A DNA stretch of 11,453 nt from Candidatus Parcubacteria bacterium (GTDB taxonomy: Bacteria > Patescibacteriota > Minisyncoccia > 2-02-FULL-40-12 > GWA2-44-9), in assembly GCA_019662005.1 (NCBI GenBank), contig JAIFWG010000024.1:1-11453 (forward strand), written 5' to 3'. The translations under genes were made by a program, and so were the position numbers. A model generated the notes under the pieces. It made no database searches and was not told the DNA's origin. It worked only from the letters and a program-made list of their open reading frames with translations. This document shows, piece after piece, positions 1 through 7,277 of the stretch; within the stretch, counting starts at the first letter, position 1, and each line of letters starts with the position of its first letter.

Positions 1-3000
1 GGGGAGATGGTGGCAAGGAATTGTCTTGAGAAGTAACTCCCAGTAAGTTAGAAGCCTCATTTTGGACAAATATTCCTTCTGGAATATAGCCAGTCTCAAG
101 AAACACCATAACTGTTTGTTTTCCTGATAATTCTGTTGCATCTTCTAAAGCTATACCGACAACTCGGCCGCTACGGAGCGCTTTGGCGCCCTTACCTGGC
201 TGAAGGGAGGAGGTGATGTAATCACCTTTTTTAATATCGCCATTTTCGTAAGAAATTTTAACAGGGACACGACCAGCTAAGGCAATTGGAACCACTCCAG
301 CCTTTGCTATAAGGGCTGCCCCTCCCGTTCTTACACTTTCTCCGATAACGATAGCTGGGTTTGTAGAAACTATACCCATCAAGGATGAATCATAAGGCTT
401 TTCTGACTTTACTACACCAAATTCCGCACCTTCTTGGTCTTTATTTATAGAAACCAGATCACCAGCACTCAAAGATAGATCTTGAGTAGGCATGTCTTCT
501 GCATAGTCGATACAACCGGAGCTTGGAGTGTTTGTGCCGGTACAGGTAGCGACAGAACCACGAGCGTATATAAATCCTCTTAATGCCAAGGAACCTCCTG
601 TAGACATTGAGGCTATGGTGGCACCGGTGTTACTTGTAACCAATAAAATCCCGTGAGGATTATTGGCTGAAGTTGAAGCTGGAACAGAAATGTTAAATAT
701 AGTACCGCCTGTAGTTATGTTTTTGGCATTTATCTTGAATACATTACCAGTAAACGCAGAGGTCGTGGCGGTAATGCTGAATATATTGCCACTTGTTAAA
801 CTAGTAGCAGAGATAGAGGCCACGGTACCCGTTGTAAGAGAGTTGGCCCGAATCGAGAAAGAAGCAGTAGAGGTGCTGCCTCCGACCGCAGAATCAACGA
901 GTCTAAATGCGCTATTATTGACGATCGAACCAATGCTTAAACGCTTTGAAAGCACGCTTCCTGATATTGAAGCATAACCTGCGATTTCAAAGTTACCCAA
1001 AGAGCTAATGGAAGCTACTGTGAAAGGGTTACCAACATTAGTGTTACGTATTAAAAAGGCAGTGGCTCCAACTGAAGCAGACGCAATGCGGATACTAAAG
1101 GCGCTGCCAGTTGTTAAACCAGTAGCAGAGATAGAAGCAGCAGTACCAGTGGTTAGAGAGTTCGCTCTTATGTTAAATGAGGCAGTCGCTGTAGATCCTA
1201 TGTTGGCATCGACCAAAGAAAACAGAGTATTAATGGTGGAAGTGCCAATAGCAATGTGTTTGGCATTGCTAATATCTTGGTTAGTGGCGGTTAGTGTGCC
1301 CCCTAAGCTAAACGCGTTGATAGTCAAAGCGCCAGAACCGGCTGCTGTTTGGATAGTGTGGGTGCCCGAACCCCCAAAAGTGATATTGCCTGAAATAGAA
1401 GCATAGGTACCTATCTCAAAAGCCGCAGAAACTGAGGCTTGTGTGCCCGTTAATAAGTTCAAACCAGTAATATTTTGAGAAGCACCAGTTATGGCTCCGC
1501 CCAAAGTGAAGGCGTTAATTGTTAGAGTACCTGTAGCTGCCTGAATAGTACCCCCGGCAGAAAGGTTAAGCTTGTTCCCGCCAGCAATAGTGACATCGCC
1601 AGTTAAGACAGAAATGCCATTGGTAGCATGGATACCTTTTGTTACTTCAAGCGAGCCAGAAAATGAGTTGGAACCAGTGTTAGTGGTTTGAAATATAAGG
1701 CCAGCAGTTGTGACATTACCGGTGGCATGGACACCAAGAGTGGTGTTCAAAGAACCTGCAAACGTATTAGAAGCAGTGGCGCCATTCTGGATAAAGCGAG
1801 AAGCAGAAGCATAGCCTGCAATTTCAAAGTTACCTCGGGCTGATAGAGAAGCTACGGTATTAGCATTACCAAGGTTATTATTAATGACCTTAAAGGCAGT
1901 AGCGCCCGAAGAAGCTGAGGCTACCTTAATAGTGAAAGCGCTACCAGTGGTAAGCGCGGTAGCAGAGATAGAAGCAGCGGTACCAGTTGTTAAGCTGTTA
2001 GCTCTTAAGTTAAAAGAAGCAGTTGAGGTGGTACCTGTGTTTGTATCCACCAAAGTAAAGGCGTTATTAATATTAGAAGTACCAATAGTAATATGTTTTG
2101 CATTTACGATATCTTGATTTGTCGCTGTTAAAGCTCCGCCCAAAGTAAAGGCGTTAATGGTTAGAGCTCCAGAACCTGTAGAAACACCAATTGAATGAGC
2201 TCCGCTACCACCAAAATTTATGTTTCCGCTGATAGAAGCAGAGGTTCCAACTTCAAGGCTTGTTGAAAGAGAAGCTCCTCTAGTAAAAGTCCAAAGCCCA
2301 GAGATGGTCTGGGCAATTCCTTTAGAGGCGGGGCCATTAGTCCAGTCGATATTTACGATGGTTTCTGTAGTTCCTGAAGCAACGAGAGAAAAAGAGTTAT
2401 TTGCAAAGTTTAATTTTGTAGCACTCGCAAGGTTTTGAGCTCCGTCATCCTTTGTTTGCGTACCAGAGCCTGAACCTGAAACAGTGGCCCATGTCAGCGT
2501 TCCAGATCCATCATTTTGCAACACCTGCCCAGAAGACCCGATGCTTGAAGGCCAAGTATAGGTTATTCCGTTGACTGCCAAGGTTCCTCCGACACCAAGA
2601 TTGCCAGAAATACTCACCAATCCGCTTGAGGGGCTTAAGCTAAGACCACCAGTCGAGGTGGTAATACTATTAATGTTAAGAGTTATGTTACCGCTAGAAA
2701 CTGCGGGAGGTATATATCCAGCATTGCTGTTAGTGCTAACGAGAATTGTTGAACGAGGCAATATCGCCACTATTCCCTTAAGGTCGTTAAGGTCTTTGGT
2801 TAGATTAGCAAGAACTACACCAGATGGAGGTGTAGCACTTTCTCTAACTAGTTTGTTAACTAAAGTTCGAATGTCATTCTCCGTGAGAATAGAGGTGGGG
2901 TTTGACGACAAACCAGTTTTTGAAGGTTGAGAGATCGTATTATTTTTCAAAAATTGAGGCAATCCAATAGCTGCTGTTTCTTCTGTCTTATTAATTGATT

Positions 3001-3688
3001 CAGCAACTGGCCGGGAAGCTTCTACTTTGGGACTTTGTGCAGTTGGATGTTGCACCTTAAACAAAAGCTTGTCTGCCAAAGAACCGGTTAGGGATTCTGC
3101 GTTTTCCTTAGCGATTGCAGCTGTTGTAGCAATCACTTCTTCAGAATGAGCCATGCTCATATCTGTAGTATTAAAAACTGAACTGACTATATTTCCCACA
3201 TTTTCAATTACAGAGTCTTGGAGTCCCTTATTTTTTGAGAGAAGATCTCCTGTGGTTTTTGAAATGATAGAGCTAGTCTGTCTAGATGTAGCTAGTTGAT
3301 TATTGGCAACTTGCAAAACAGAGTTAGCCTTTTCTCCCGCCCCAGCAAGTATTGATTCTTGTAAATTTTTATTTGCTGATAAGACCGCTTGAATAGATCC
3401 TGATAAATCCAAAGATACTTTTGAAGGCAGCTTAGGCTTTTGAATTTTTGGTAATGGTATCTTTGGTAATTTCTTCGGCAATAAAGAAATATACAACATC
3501 GAAGTTCGCGCGGGAGAAGTCTTTGGGGAAGGAGAAAGATTGGGGGCCGAAACGGTGAGATCAATTTTTTCTAAAATATTTTGAGAGTTAACTGATGAAA
3601 GAACAGAAAGAGAATCTGCAGAAACATAAAATGGTAATACAAAAGCAGTGAGTAAGAAGAAACACAGTAATGACTTAACGTATTTCAT
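1..3688 (-). CDS. Giant secreted beta-repeat surface protein with tail-fibre-like C-terminal domain (3' end outside window)
   Basis: The minus-strand frame is open from the ATG at 3688 to the window edge, giving about 1229 codons with no stop. Residues 1-24 form a signal peptide (MKYVKSLLCFFLLTAFVLP, then cleavage near VSA-DS). Next come a Lys/Pro-rich stretch (LPKKLPKIPLPKIQKPKLP) and a Gln/Asn/Ala-rich, probably helical stalk to about residue 290. From there the protein is Ser/Thr/Gly/Ala-rich beta repeat, with recurring SLTTGTAASISAT, GSGALTINAF and GNFEIAGYAS blocks. Around residues 1050-1195 lies a domain with DYAEDMP, GDLVSIN, GIVSTNPAIVIGES, LAGRVPVKIS and KKGDYITSS. That pattern resembles the Peptidase_G2 / phage tail-fibre chaperone-like domains common on large Patescibacteria surface proteins. 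I infer export and surface location, as an adhesin or fibre. The exact family is unconfirmed. There is no Shine-Dalgarno sequence before the start. Confidence 0.88.
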   Translation of the reverse strand, partial: MKYVKSLLCFFLLTAFVLPFYVSADSLSVLSSVNSQNILEKIDLTVSAPNLSPSPKTSPARTSMLYISLLPKKLPKIPLPKIQKPKLPSKVSLDLSGSIQAVLSANKNLQESILAGAGEKANSVLQVANNQLATSRQTSSIISKTTGDLLSKNKGLQDSVIENVGNIVSSVFNTTDMSMAHSEEVIATTAAIAKENAESLTGSLADKLLFKVQHPTAQSPKVEASRPVAESINKTEETAAIGLPQFLKNNTISQPSKTGLSSNPTSILTENDIRTLVNKLVRESATPPSGVVLANLTKDLNDLKGIVAILPRSTILVSTNSNAGYIPPAVSSGNITLNINSITTSTGGLSLSPSSGLVSISGNLGVGGTLAVNGITYTWPSSIGSSGQVLQNDGSGTLTWATVSGSGSGTQTKDDGAQNLASATKLNFANNSFSLVASGTTETIVNIDWTNGPASKGIAQTISGLWTFTRGASLSTSLEVGTSASISGNINFGGSGAHSIGVSTGSGALTINAFTLGGALTATNQDIVNAKHITIGTSNINNAFTLVDTNTGTTSTASFNLRANSLTTGTAASISATALTTGSAFTIKVASASSGATAFKVINNNLGNANTVASLSARGNFEIAGYASASRFIQNGATASNTFAGSLNTTLGVHATGNVTTAGLIFQTTNTGSNSFSGSLEVTKGIHATNGISVLTGDVTIAGGNKLNLSAGGTIQAATGTLTINAFTLGGAITGASQNITGLNLLTGTQASVSAAFEIGTYASISGNITFGGSGTHTIQTAAGSGALTINAFSLGGTLTATNQDISNAKHIAIGTSTINTLFSLVDANIGSTATASFNIRANSLTTGTAASISATGLTTGSAFSIRIASASVGATAFLIRNTNVGNPFTVASISSLGNFEIAGYASISGSVLSKRLSIGSIVNNSAFRLVDSAVGGSTSTASFSIRANSLTTGTVASISATSLTSGNIFSITATTSAFTGNVFKINAKNITTGGTIFNISVPASTSANNPHGILLVTSNTGATIASMSTGGSLALRGFIYARGSVATCTGTNTPSSGCIDYAEDMPTQDLSLSAGDLVSINKDQEGAEFGVVKSEKPYDSSLMGIVSTNPAIVIGESVRTGGAALIAKAGVVPIALAGRVPVKISYENGDIKKGDYITSSLQPGKGAKALRSGRVVGIALEDATELSGKQTVMVFLETGYIPEGIFVQNEASNLLGVTSQDNSLPPSP
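969..1425 (-). repeat. Internal repeat copy 2 of the giant beta-repeat gene
   Basis: This ~457-bp stretch encodes a block running from YASISGNITFGGSGTHTI through SGALTINAF, TATNQDI, NAKHI, SFNIRANSLTTGTAASISA and GNFEIAGYAS. It is homologous to 1806-2262 with the same internal spacing; corresponding landmarks lie exactly 837 bp (279 codons) apart. A third, shorter derivative lies at about 780-920 (RANSLTTGTVASISAT), and a separate half-copy of the SGALTINAF portion lies at about 1485-1530. Confidence 0.85.
1806..2262 (-). repeat. Internal repeat copy 1 of the giant beta-repeat gene
   Basis: This is the partner of 969-1425. It encodes the same order of blocks (ASISGNINFGG, SGALTINAF, TATNQDI, NAKHI, RANSLTTGTAASISA, ATAFKV, GNFEIAGYAS). 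The copies differ by many scattered substitutions, including synonymous ones, but keep register, as expected of an old in-frame duplication in a repetitive beta-structured protein. Confidence 0.85.
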
Positions 3689-3702
3689 GTTTTGATTTAC
3701 TA

Positions 3703-3708
3703 ATTATA
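3703..3708 (-). promoter_or_regulatory. Probable -10 box of the giant beta-repeat gene
   Basis: The minus strand reads a perfect TATAAT at 3708-3703, 15 nt before the ATG at 3688. The predicted transcription start near 3696 leaves a leader of only about 8 nt with no Shine-Dalgarno sequence. No good -35 is visible; the region upstream is strongly AT-rich, with A- and T-tracts. Confidence 0.5.
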
Positions 3709-3903
3709 AAATATTCAACGTTTTATTAAAAGTTTTTTTGTTGATAATTATTAGCAAAGAGTTTTCAATTAGATTTTTAGAAAAATTGAGGGCCCTAACT
3801 CAAAAATTTTCAGAAATAATTTTTTTAAAAAGATTACCAAACCTATATAAAGCATATTATTATAATTTGGCGTAAAACCTCATTTTTTAAAAATAGATTA
3901 CTT

Positions 3904-3940
3904 TAAACCAAAAACCGGCTTGAAGCCGGTTTTTGGTTTA
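3904..3940 (-). terminator. Rho-independent terminator after the 62-aa gene
   Basis: This is a perfect inverted repeat: TAAACCAAAAACCGGC pairs with GCCGGTTTTTGGTTTA around a TTGAA loop. Read on the minus strand, a GC core is followed by a run of five T inside the 3' arm. The TAA stop of the minus-strand gene (3938-3940) forms the base of the stem. Confidence 0.85.
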
Positions 3941-4126
3941 CTCCGCTCCTAGTTCTCTAAGAGTCTGATTGACTCTTTCCAGTTGCTCGACATCTTCTGG
4001 ACGTCTTGAGGCTGTTTGGAGACTTCTCTCTAAATCTCCTTTCATCTCCCTTAGACTCCGGATCCGCTCCTCTTTTGTTTGTTCTATCACTTGCTCTCCT
4101 GACGATTGTTTTGGAACTTGTTCCAT
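3938..4126 (-). CDS. Small charged coiled-coil-type protein, function unknown
   Basis: A 62-residue protein that I do not recognise. It is very hydrophilic and rich in Glu, Arg, Gln and Leu, with almost no aromatics, no cysteine and no signal or membrane segment. After a short Gln/Ser-rich start, residues from about 17 onward (KEERIRSLREMKGDLERSLQ, then EDVEQLERVNQTLRELGAE) show hydrophobic positions spaced three and four apart, which suggests one or two amphipathic helices forming a coiled coil or helical hairpin. It is a cytoplasmic protein by composition. It is supported as a real gene by charge-patterned coding sequence and a strong terminator directly on its stop. It is separated from the gene upstream by that gene's own terminator, so it is probably transcribed alone. 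No Shine-Dalgarno sequence precedes the ATG. Confidence 0.72.
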   Translation of the reverse strand: MEQVPKQSSGEQVIEQTKEERIRSLREMKGDLERSLQTASRRPEDVEQLERVNQTLRELGAE

Positions 4127-4176
4127 AAAATTATTTATTTAATTTATAATTTATTTTACCAAAATTATTTTAAATT

Positions 4177-4197
4177 AAAAAGCCGACAACTGTCGGC
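4177..4197 (-). terminator. Rho-independent terminator after the 120-aa gene
   Basis: The minus strand reads GCCGAC-AGTT-GTCGGC followed directly by five T. The six-pair GC-rich stem with a four-base loop lies 16 nt beyond the TAG at 4214-4216. Confidence 0.88.
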
Positions 4198-4213
4198 AAT
4201 TATAATGAGTCAA

Positions 4214-4576
4214 CTAATCCTGTGTCTCAATTTGATAATCTAGTTCGCGTAAAATCAATGCTTTTAAAATCCACTCCTTAGACATTTTAAAATGAAAAGA
4301 TTTTTTAGTGAACTTACCCGTTTTCATTTGTTGCGCTTCAGCAAAAGTAATAACAGAAGAACCGATCATATGTGCGTACCATTTAATAAGCTTCTCACGA
4401 TCTTGCTCTTTTCTTAGATCGTGCCAGCCATTATCATAAATTCTTCCTTCTTCCTCCCATTGTCCGTGCCCCCATGGATCAGGAGGGTAGAGTGATTTAA
4501 TTTTTTCAAAAATTTTTAGGGCATTTGGGGTTAATTTTTCGCAGTCCATGTCAAAGATCCAAAACAAAGGTAACAT
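4214..4576 (-). CDS. Conserved-looking hypothetical protein, 120 aa, function unknown
   Basis: I do not recognise this protein. It is soluble, without signal peptide or transmembrane segment, and rich in aromatic and charged residues. Notable stretches are YPPDPWGHGQWEEEGRIYDN (about 30-49), HDLRKEQDREKLIKWYAHM (52-70) and a Lys-rich tail. The Trp/His/Glu-rich start followed by a long amphipathic helix suggests a compact cytoplasmic domain, but no catalytic motif is evident. The first ATG at 4576 has no Shine-Dalgarno sequence. An internal ATG at codon 10 (4549, MDCEKLTP) is an equally plausible start, since the first nine residues (MLPLFWIFD) are oddly hydrophobic. The gene ends in TAG and has its own terminator. 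Its 5' end faces the divergently transcribed membrane gene at 4741. Confidence 0.72.
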   Translation of the reverse strand: MLPLFWIFDMDCEKLTPNALKIFEKIKSLYPPDPWGHGQWEEEGRIYDNGWHDLRKEQDREKLIKWYAHMIGSSVITFAEAQQMKTGKFTKKSFHFKMSKEWILKALILRELDYQIETQD

Positions 4577-4725
4577 AACTGAAAATATTTTCCAAAATTT
4601 CTAGTTTCTGATTAGCTCTCCCAATAAAACTTGGGCAACATTTGTAAAAAACTCTCTATTGAACCACGATGATTTGTTTTAATAATTAATTACTAGGGTC
4701 TATGTATTCTAATTTAAATAATGTT

Positions 4726-4734
4726 TGATATAAT
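4726..4734 (+). promoter_or_regulatory. Extended -10 promoter, leaderless spacing, for the ferric-reductase-like gene
   Basis: TGATATAAT contains the extended TG motif (4726-4727) and a perfect TATAAT (4729-4734). Seven bases downstream of the last T is position 4741, the A of the ATG, so the predicted mRNA starts at the start codon. A weak -35 candidate (TTCTAA, 4707-4712) lies 16 bp upstream. There is no Shine-Dalgarno sequence. Confidence 0.7.
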
Positions 4735-4740
4735 ATATCT

Positions 4741-5340
4741 ATGAATACTATCAAAAAGATTTTAATTATTCTTGGAGCTTGCTTGGCAGTACTCTATCCT
4801 GTTTGGGTAAGAGTAAGTCATCTTCATTGGACTTTAAATACTCAATTAATTATTAATAACCTCTTCCCTATTTTTGGGTTAGCGGCTTTCTCTCTTTTAT
4901 GGCTACACGCAATAAGCGGAGTGTTTGAACCTTGGCTAAGAAAGAACTTTGATTTTGATACTTTTGTTCAATGGACCGCAGCACTTATTTTTATTTTTAT
5001 TATCCTCCATCCCCTCTTATTGCTGACTAACATACACTTCCGGCCACAGACACTATTCTTACTGGCTGAGTCTGATGATATTTGGTTAGGAATCATAGGA
5101 TTAGTTCTACTGCTTACATATGACATTGGTAAAGCGCTCAAGAAGCGTGGTTTCTTTACCAAGCACTGGAATAAAATATTAATTATAAGCACAATTGGAT
5201 TCCTATTAACTTTCTTCCACTCCTTAGCACTGGGAGACGACCTTCAGTCTGGTCCATTAAGAATAGTCTGGATTTTTTATGGTTCAACCGCAATCCTTGC
5301 GACTATTTATACTTATGGACTTAAGAGACTTTGGGGATAA
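4741..5340 (+). CDS. Ferric-reductase-like transmembrane haem protein (YedZ/MsrQ-type core)
   Basis: A 199-aa integral membrane protein with about six hydrophobic helices (roughly residues 5-24, 40-58, 76-95, 114-130, 145-162, 175-191). Histidines sit within or at the ends of helices: H56 (LLWLHAISG), H90 (IILHPLLLL) and H160 (LTFFHSLALG), with KHWNK at 141-145 before the fifth helix. This spacing fits the ferric reductase-like transmembrane domain superfamily, in which paired histidines hold b-type haem for transmembrane electron transfer. No FAD or NAD(P)H-binding domain follows, so like MsrQ/YedZ it would need a partner for electrons; none is seen here. Substrate and partner are unknown. 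It is followed after 51 nt by a serine hydrolase gene that has its own promoter-like element. The start is fixed by the leaderless -10 spacing. Confidence 0.72.
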   Translation: MNTIKKILIILGACLAVLYPVWVRVSHLHWTLNTQLIINNLFPIFGLAAFSLLWLHAISGVFEPWLRKNFDFDTFVQWTAALIFIFIILHPLLLLTNIHFRPQTLFLLAESDDIWLGIIGLVLLLTYDIGKALKKRGFFTKHWNKILIISTIGFLLTFFHSLALGDDLQSGPLRIVWIFYGSTAILATIYTYGLKRLWG

Positions 5341-5375
5341 TTTGCCTTGGACCTCTAGCCTCCCAAAAAGGTCTG

Positions 5376-5384
5376 TGCTTTAAT
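5376..5384 (+). promoter_or_regulatory. Extended -10 promoter, leaderless spacing, for the serine hydrolase gene
   Basis: TGCTTTAAT has the extended TG at 5376-5377 and a five-of-six match to TATAAT at 5379-5384. The predicted start of transcription at 5391 is one base before the ATG at 5392. There is no Shine-Dalgarno sequence in the 51-nt gap after the preceding gene. Confidence 0.5.
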
Positions 5385-5391
5385 TAGATAG

Positions 5392-6396
5392 ATGAAAGAA
5401 CTACTGAAAAAACATATATATTTGGTTTTGGCAGTTTTTTTTATAGTAAGTTTGTGCTTGGATGCATTCATTGTTCATAGAATAGATAGTAATGTTTCCG
5501 CTTCAGAATTGCCTCATGCCATTCGAGAAAAAGACAACCCTTACGGACTAATTAGCCCCCTTCTTTTCTATGAAAGACCCGACGGAGTTGGGCTTGAGAA
5601 AGATAGCGATCTAGAAAAGACCATAAATAACATAATAAAGAAGAGCGATTACCCCAATGATAATACAGTATCTATATACTACCGAAACGGTGATAACTGG
5701 TTGGGAATTAACGAAAACCAAAAATTCACCCCTGCTAGTTTACTAAAAGTAGTGGTAATGATTGCCTATCTCCAAAAAGCCGATTCAAATCCTCAAATCT
5801 TAACTAATCAAATAAAATTTACATCAGAAATAAAAAATCTTATTTCTGAAATTCCATACGACCAAGGCACAAAGTTGGTGCTAGGCCAAAGTTATGCTGT
5901 GAACGATTTAATAAATAGGATGATTATCGATTCAGACAATGGAGCCGCCTATACCCTAATAAGCAATATACCCGACGGTGTTATAAGCGAAGTTTATACT
6001 GACCTAGGCCTTGATAATCCAGAAAAGGCTAATGGAGATTACACCATATCCGCCCACCAATATACCTTCTTTTTAAGAATTCTTTACAACTCCACCTATC
6101 TTAGTCGAGAAATGTCTGAACATGCGCTTACGCTATTGAGCCAAACCAAATTTGAATCAGGCTTAGTCGCTGGTATTCCAAACTCAATCAAGGTTGCTCA
6201 TAAATACGGAGAAAGTATTTTAATAAACGACAAAAAGACCATTGAAATAGTTGAGCTCCACGATTGCGGAATTATATATTACCCAAAAAGACCTTATATG
6301 CTTTGTATCATGACCAAAGGCAAGAGTCTTTCTGATTTATCAAATATTATTAGCAACATATCAAAGGCTGTATATAATAAAGTCCAAAATCCCTAA
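5392..6396 (+). CDS. Membrane-anchored serine hydrolase of the beta-lactamase / penicillin-binding protein fold
   Basis: A 334-aa protein. One N-terminal hydrophobic segment (about residues 9-28) acts as a signal anchor and places the rest outside the membrane. The active-site serine motif SxxK is S116-L-L-K119, in TPASLLKVVVM, the usual helix context. The second motif SDN is at 181-183 (DSDNGAAY). The third motif, normally KTG, appears as K271-Y-G (HKYGES). The class A omega-loop Glu-x-x-Leu-Asn is not evident. Members of this family (Beta-lactamase2-like, PF13354 type) act on beta-lactams or on D-Ala-D-Ala peptides of peptidoglycan. Without the omega-loop glutamate I favour a peptidoglycan DD-peptidase or penicillin-binding-like role over beta-lactam resistance, but this is inference. 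The TAA stop lies in the base of the following terminator hairpin. Confidence 0.85.
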   Translation: MKELLKKHIYLVLAVFFIVSLCLDAFIVHRIDSNVSASELPHAIREKDNPYGLISPLLFYERPDGVGLEKDSDLEKTINNIIKKSDYPNDNTVSIYYRNGDNWLGINENQKFTPASLLKVVVMIAYLQKADSNPQILTNQIKFTSEIKNLISEIPYDQGTKLVLGQSYAVNDLINRMIIDSDNGAAYTLISNIPDGVISEVYTDLGLDNPEKANGDYTISAHQYTFFLRILYNSTYLSREMSEHALTLLSQTKFESGLVAGIPNSIKVAHKYGESILINDKKTIEIVELHDCGIIYYPKRPYMLCIMTKGKSLSDLSNIISNISKAVYNKVQNP

Positions 6397-6432
6397 ACTA
6401 AAAGCACCGCCCTAGGCGGTGCTTTTAGTTTA
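6394..6432. terminator. Bidirectional rho-independent terminator between convergent genes
   Basis: An 18-bp perfect inverted repeat (6394-6411 with 6415-6432) around a CTA loop. The GC core is CACCGCC/GGCGGTG, and the outer arms AAACTAAAAG and CTTTTAGTTT give a T-rich tail in either direction. It starts on the TAA of the serine hydrolase and ends 3 nt before the stop of the convergent CAP gene, so it serves both. Confidence 0.9.
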
Positions 6433-6434
6433 TC

Positions 6435-7262
6435 TTAGAAGATGCTCGTTCGAGTAACCAATTGGAAAGCCGGCACTATAAATACCATTATCAGCAAATT
6501 AAAGCTGACGCCCATAGTAAGCAGCATCTTTCTGCTGTATCCCTTAAAGATTCCTGCGATTCCAATAATAGCGATAAGTGATATCAAGTATAGAACATAG
6601 GCATTTACTAACCTTCCTGCCTCTTCAAAGCTTGCATACAAGTCTTTCGTAATAGCTCCGGATCTAGAAGGTACCTTAGGATCTGTAGAAATAGCTGTCG
6701 GCTTAAGTTTGCTGGTATTAATTACAGTTGCGGAAGGCCTGCCGAAGGTTTGAACCACGAGAACACCGCTTATGCCATTAATTGAAGCTAAGCCAGTAGC
6801 CACGCCGATCTCGCTATAATGAGAATTTAGAAGATTTGCCTTATGTCCTGGTGAGTTGAGCCAAGCCTTAACAGTATCAGCCGCACTAGTAAAGCCTAAA
6901 GCCAAGTTTTCACCAGCATATGAGTATTTATATCCCGAGTCTTTAATCCAAGCCCATGGCGTTACCCCGCTTGGACTGACATGGGCAAAATAGTTATTCT
7001 TGATCATATCTCGCATCTTTTCGTAAGCAGCCAGATCAAGCTTTGTATTAGCTTTTAGAGCTATAAGATTTTGGGCTAAGCGGGCTTTATTGGTCTGGCT
7101 AACAATCTCCCTGGAATCAAAAGGGGTTACTACAGTTCCAATATCTGCAAATTGAGAAACTGAAAGAGGGATAATGGCTTTGATAGCCAAAAATGCAACA
7201 ATATTAAAAATTATAAGGTGCGTGAGGTTGAGCTTTCTTATCTTACGAGTAACGTATTTCAC
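6435..7262 (-). CDS. Membrane-tethered CAP/SCP-domain protein
   Basis: A 275-aa protein starting at GTG (7262-7260). A basic N-terminus and a hydrophobic segment (about 12-35) form a signal anchor. Residues about 48-178 are a bacterial CAP (SCP/PR-1, YkwD-like) domain: NKARLAQNLIALK, NNYFAHVSPSG (H94), AGENLALGF (E118), WLNSPGHKANLLNSHYSEIG (H140, E151) and the closing QTFGRP. The His/Glu cavity residues of the superfamily are in place. After a linker, two more hydrophobic helices follow (about 220-240 and 246-268). That architecture, with an extracytoplasmic CAP domain held between membrane segments, is less usual than the secreted form. Bacterial CAP proteins are linked to the cell wall and spore coat; the biochemical activity is not known. 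It lies 15 nt downstream of the sortase gene, but its own -10 box allows separate leaderless transcription. Confidence 0.9.
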   Translation of the reverse strand: MKYVTRKIRKLNLTHLIIFNIVAFLAIKAIIPLSVSQFADIGTVVTPFDSREIVSQTNKARLAQNLIALKANTKLDLAAYEKMRDMIKNNYFAHVSPSGVTPWAWIKDSGYKYSYAGENLALGFTSAADTVKAWLNSPGHKANLLNSHYSEIGVATGLASINGISGVLVVQTFGRPSATVINTSKLKPTAISTDPKVPSRSGAITKDLYASFEEAGRLVNAYVLYLISLIAIIGIAGIFKGYSRKMLLTMGVSFNLLIMVFIVPAFQLVTRTSIF

Positions 7263-7268
7263 TACTCC

Positions 7269-7274
7269 AGTATA
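7269..7274 (-). promoter_or_regulatory. -10 box with leaderless spacing for the CAP gene
   Basis: The minus strand reads TATACT at 7274-7269. Seven bases downstream is position 7262, the first base of the GTG start. It lies in the 15-nt gap after the sortase stop, so any -35 would be inside the sortase gene. The GGAG next to it is only 2 nt from the GTG, too close to be a good Shine-Dalgarno sequence. Confidence 0.5.
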
Positions 7275-7277
7275 CTA

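Noticed and set aside
663..2930. Several plus-strand open frames rich in Val/Ala/Glu/Pro
   Set aside because: They are antisense shadows of the Ser/Thr/Ala-rich repeats of the minus-strand giant gene, which has a signal peptide, coherent domains and an unbroken frame.
3292..3564. Minus-strand 90-aa frame within the giant gene
   Set aside because: It is an alternative frame on the same strand as the giant gene, overlapping its Lys/Pro and helical stalk, rich in Arg/Leu/Tyr with no signal or domain.
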